The notes under the pieces are model-generated. The model saw only the letters and a list, made by a program, of their open reading frames with translations, made no database searches and was not told where the DNA came from. This document shows, piece after piece, positions 63,350-64,000 of a stretch of DNA of 64,000 nt. This stretch comes from Dolichospermum flos-aquae CCAP 1403/13F (GTDB lineage: Bacteria; Cyanobacteriota; Cyanobacteriia; Cyanobacteriales; Nostocaceae). Each line of letters starts with the position of its first letter. Positions within the stretch are counted from its first letter, which is position 1. The DNA lies in the NCBI RefSeq assembly GCF_012516395.1, contig NZ_CP051206.1, forward strand, positions 1,240,001 through 1,304,000, read 5' to 3'. The translations under genes were made by a program, and so were the position numbers.

Positions 63350-63898
63350 TTACTTCTTACCACCCTTACCAGTCTTACCAGCTTTGCGTCTGACCACTTC
63401 ACCTGCATAGCGAATACCTTTACCTTTGTAGGGTTCAGGTGGACGAACGGCACGAATTTTAGCTGCTGTGTTGCCGACAATTTCTTTGTCATAACCGCTG
63501 ACTATGACATTAGTTGTCCCTTCTACCGCAAATTGAATTCCTGCTGGAGGTTCAATTTGGACTTGATGGCTATAACCCATATTTAAAACTAGGTTACTGC
63601 CTTGAAGTTGGGCGCGATAACCAACCCCTTGGATTTCCAAGCGACGTTGAAAACCCTGGGATACTCCCTCCACCATGTTGGCCACTAGGGTGCGGCTCAA
63701 ACCGTGCATTTGTCTGGAGGTACGGGTTTCATCCCGACGAGTAACTATCAATGTTTCTCCTTCTTGGGAGACTATGACATTTCTAGGTAGTTGACGGGAA
63801 AGTTCGCCTTTAGGACCTTTCACTACTACTTTGACACCATCAATCGCCACTTGCACTTTGGCGGGAATGGTAATTGGACGTTTACCAATACGAGACAT
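63350..63898 (-). CDS. rplF: 50S ribosomal protein L6
   Basis: 182 residues. Signatures: [31 protein letters not shown] and the C-terminal [20 protein letters not shown]. Between rpsH and rplR. The start is ATG (63898) with no strong ribosome site visible; the upstream spacer is a heptamer repeat. Confidence 0.97.
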   Translation of the reverse strand: MSRIGKRPITIPAKVQVAIDGVKVVVKGPKGELSRQLPRNVIVSQEGETLIVTRRDETRTSRQMHGLSRTLVANMVEGVSQGFQRRLEIQGVGYRAQLQGSNLVLNMGYSHQVQIEPPAGIQFAVEGTTNVIVSGYDKEIVGNTAAKIRAVRPPEPYKGKGIRYAGEVVRRKAGKTGKGGKK

Positions 63899-63911
63899 GA
63901 TTTTTTGTTCT

Positions 63912-63983
63912 TTGTCAGTTGTTTTTTGTCAGTTGTCAGTTGTTCGTTGTTTTGCCACTGACCAATGACCAATGACCAATGAC
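63912..63983. repeat. Heptamer repeat between rpsH and rplF
   Basis: gtcagtt-type units followed by three copies of accaatg, complementary in pattern, directly upstream of rplF. Confidence 0.8.
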
Positions 63984-63985
63984 GA

Positions 63986-64000
63986 CTACCAAACGTGGCA
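63986..64000 (-). CDS. rpsH: 30S ribosomal protein S8, last codons only
   Basis: The window edge cuts the gene. The minus strand reads C-H-V-W-stop, matching the conserved end of S8 proteins (usually LCYVW or similar), and rpsH is expected upstream of rplF in the spc operon. Only four codons and the stop are visible, so the call depends on synteny. Confidence 0.55.
   Translation of the reverse strand, partial: CHVW

Overview
The window is chromosomal DNA from a cyanobacterium, most probably a filamentous Nostocales-type strain. The gene content is photosynthetic: psaK, acsF, ycf54, an ado/aar alkane-synthesis pair, a heme oxygenase and crtE. Other indicators are many GCGATCGC (HIP1) octamers, 7-bp tandem repeats in intergenic spacers, an XisI-type protein, large W-rich/RTX surface proteins, and the typical cyanobacterial spc/alpha ribosomal operon. 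The DNA is AT-rich with long repeat-laden spacers. No rRNA, tRNA or CRISPR array was seen.

Layout. 1-7.3 kb: a truncated FAD-type oxidoreductase, a membrane protein, a YHS protein, a trypsin-like protease fused to a GUN4 domain, a second protease paired with a COP23 protein, and a Ser/Thr kinase. 7.4-10.6 kb: a manganese ABC transporter, with mntA and mntB divergent from mntC. 10.6-14.5 kb: the low-oxygen tetrapyrrole set acsF / heme oxygenase / hemN. 14.7-18.4 kb: a GlsB/YeaQ-type protein, a site-2 protease, psaK and trpF. 18.4-24 kb: folE and the alkane cluster (ado-aar-accA-SDR, all on the minus strand), separated by a sevenfold 88-bp tandem array. 24.6-33.4 kb: mixed housekeeping genes (xisI, pterin dehydratase, folD, crtE, ycf54, pdxJ) and a Uma2 gene. 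33.4-36.5 kb: a mobile-element scar, with an ISAs1 element next to a truncated tnpB and its RNA-bearing end, then a second Uma2 gene. 36.6-40 kb: transporters and a DedA protein. 40.6-48.5 kb: two giant secreted or surface paralogues. 49-52.2 kb: a catalytically dead M48-like protein and an IS200/IS605 element with intact tnpB and frameshifted tnpA. 52.4 kb to the end: a 2TM protein, then the minus-strand ribosomal operon rpsH'-rplF-rplR-rpsE-rplO-secY-adk-infA-rpmJ-rpsM-rpsK-rpoA-rplQ-truA-rplM-rpsI-rpmE-prfA, closed by a hairpin terminator.

Working together. AcsF, Ycf54, heme oxygenase and HemN serve chlorophyll, bilin and heme synthesis. MntABC feeds manganese to photosystem II. AAR and ADO turn acyl-ACP into alkanes beside the acetyl-CoA carboxylase subunit AccA. 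The most unusual material is in the spacers: at least two MITE families with target duplications, palindromes conserved in pairing but not in sequence, a repeat that forms the 5' end of mntC, and two tnpB-linked RNA/end modules that abut different candidate guide sequences.
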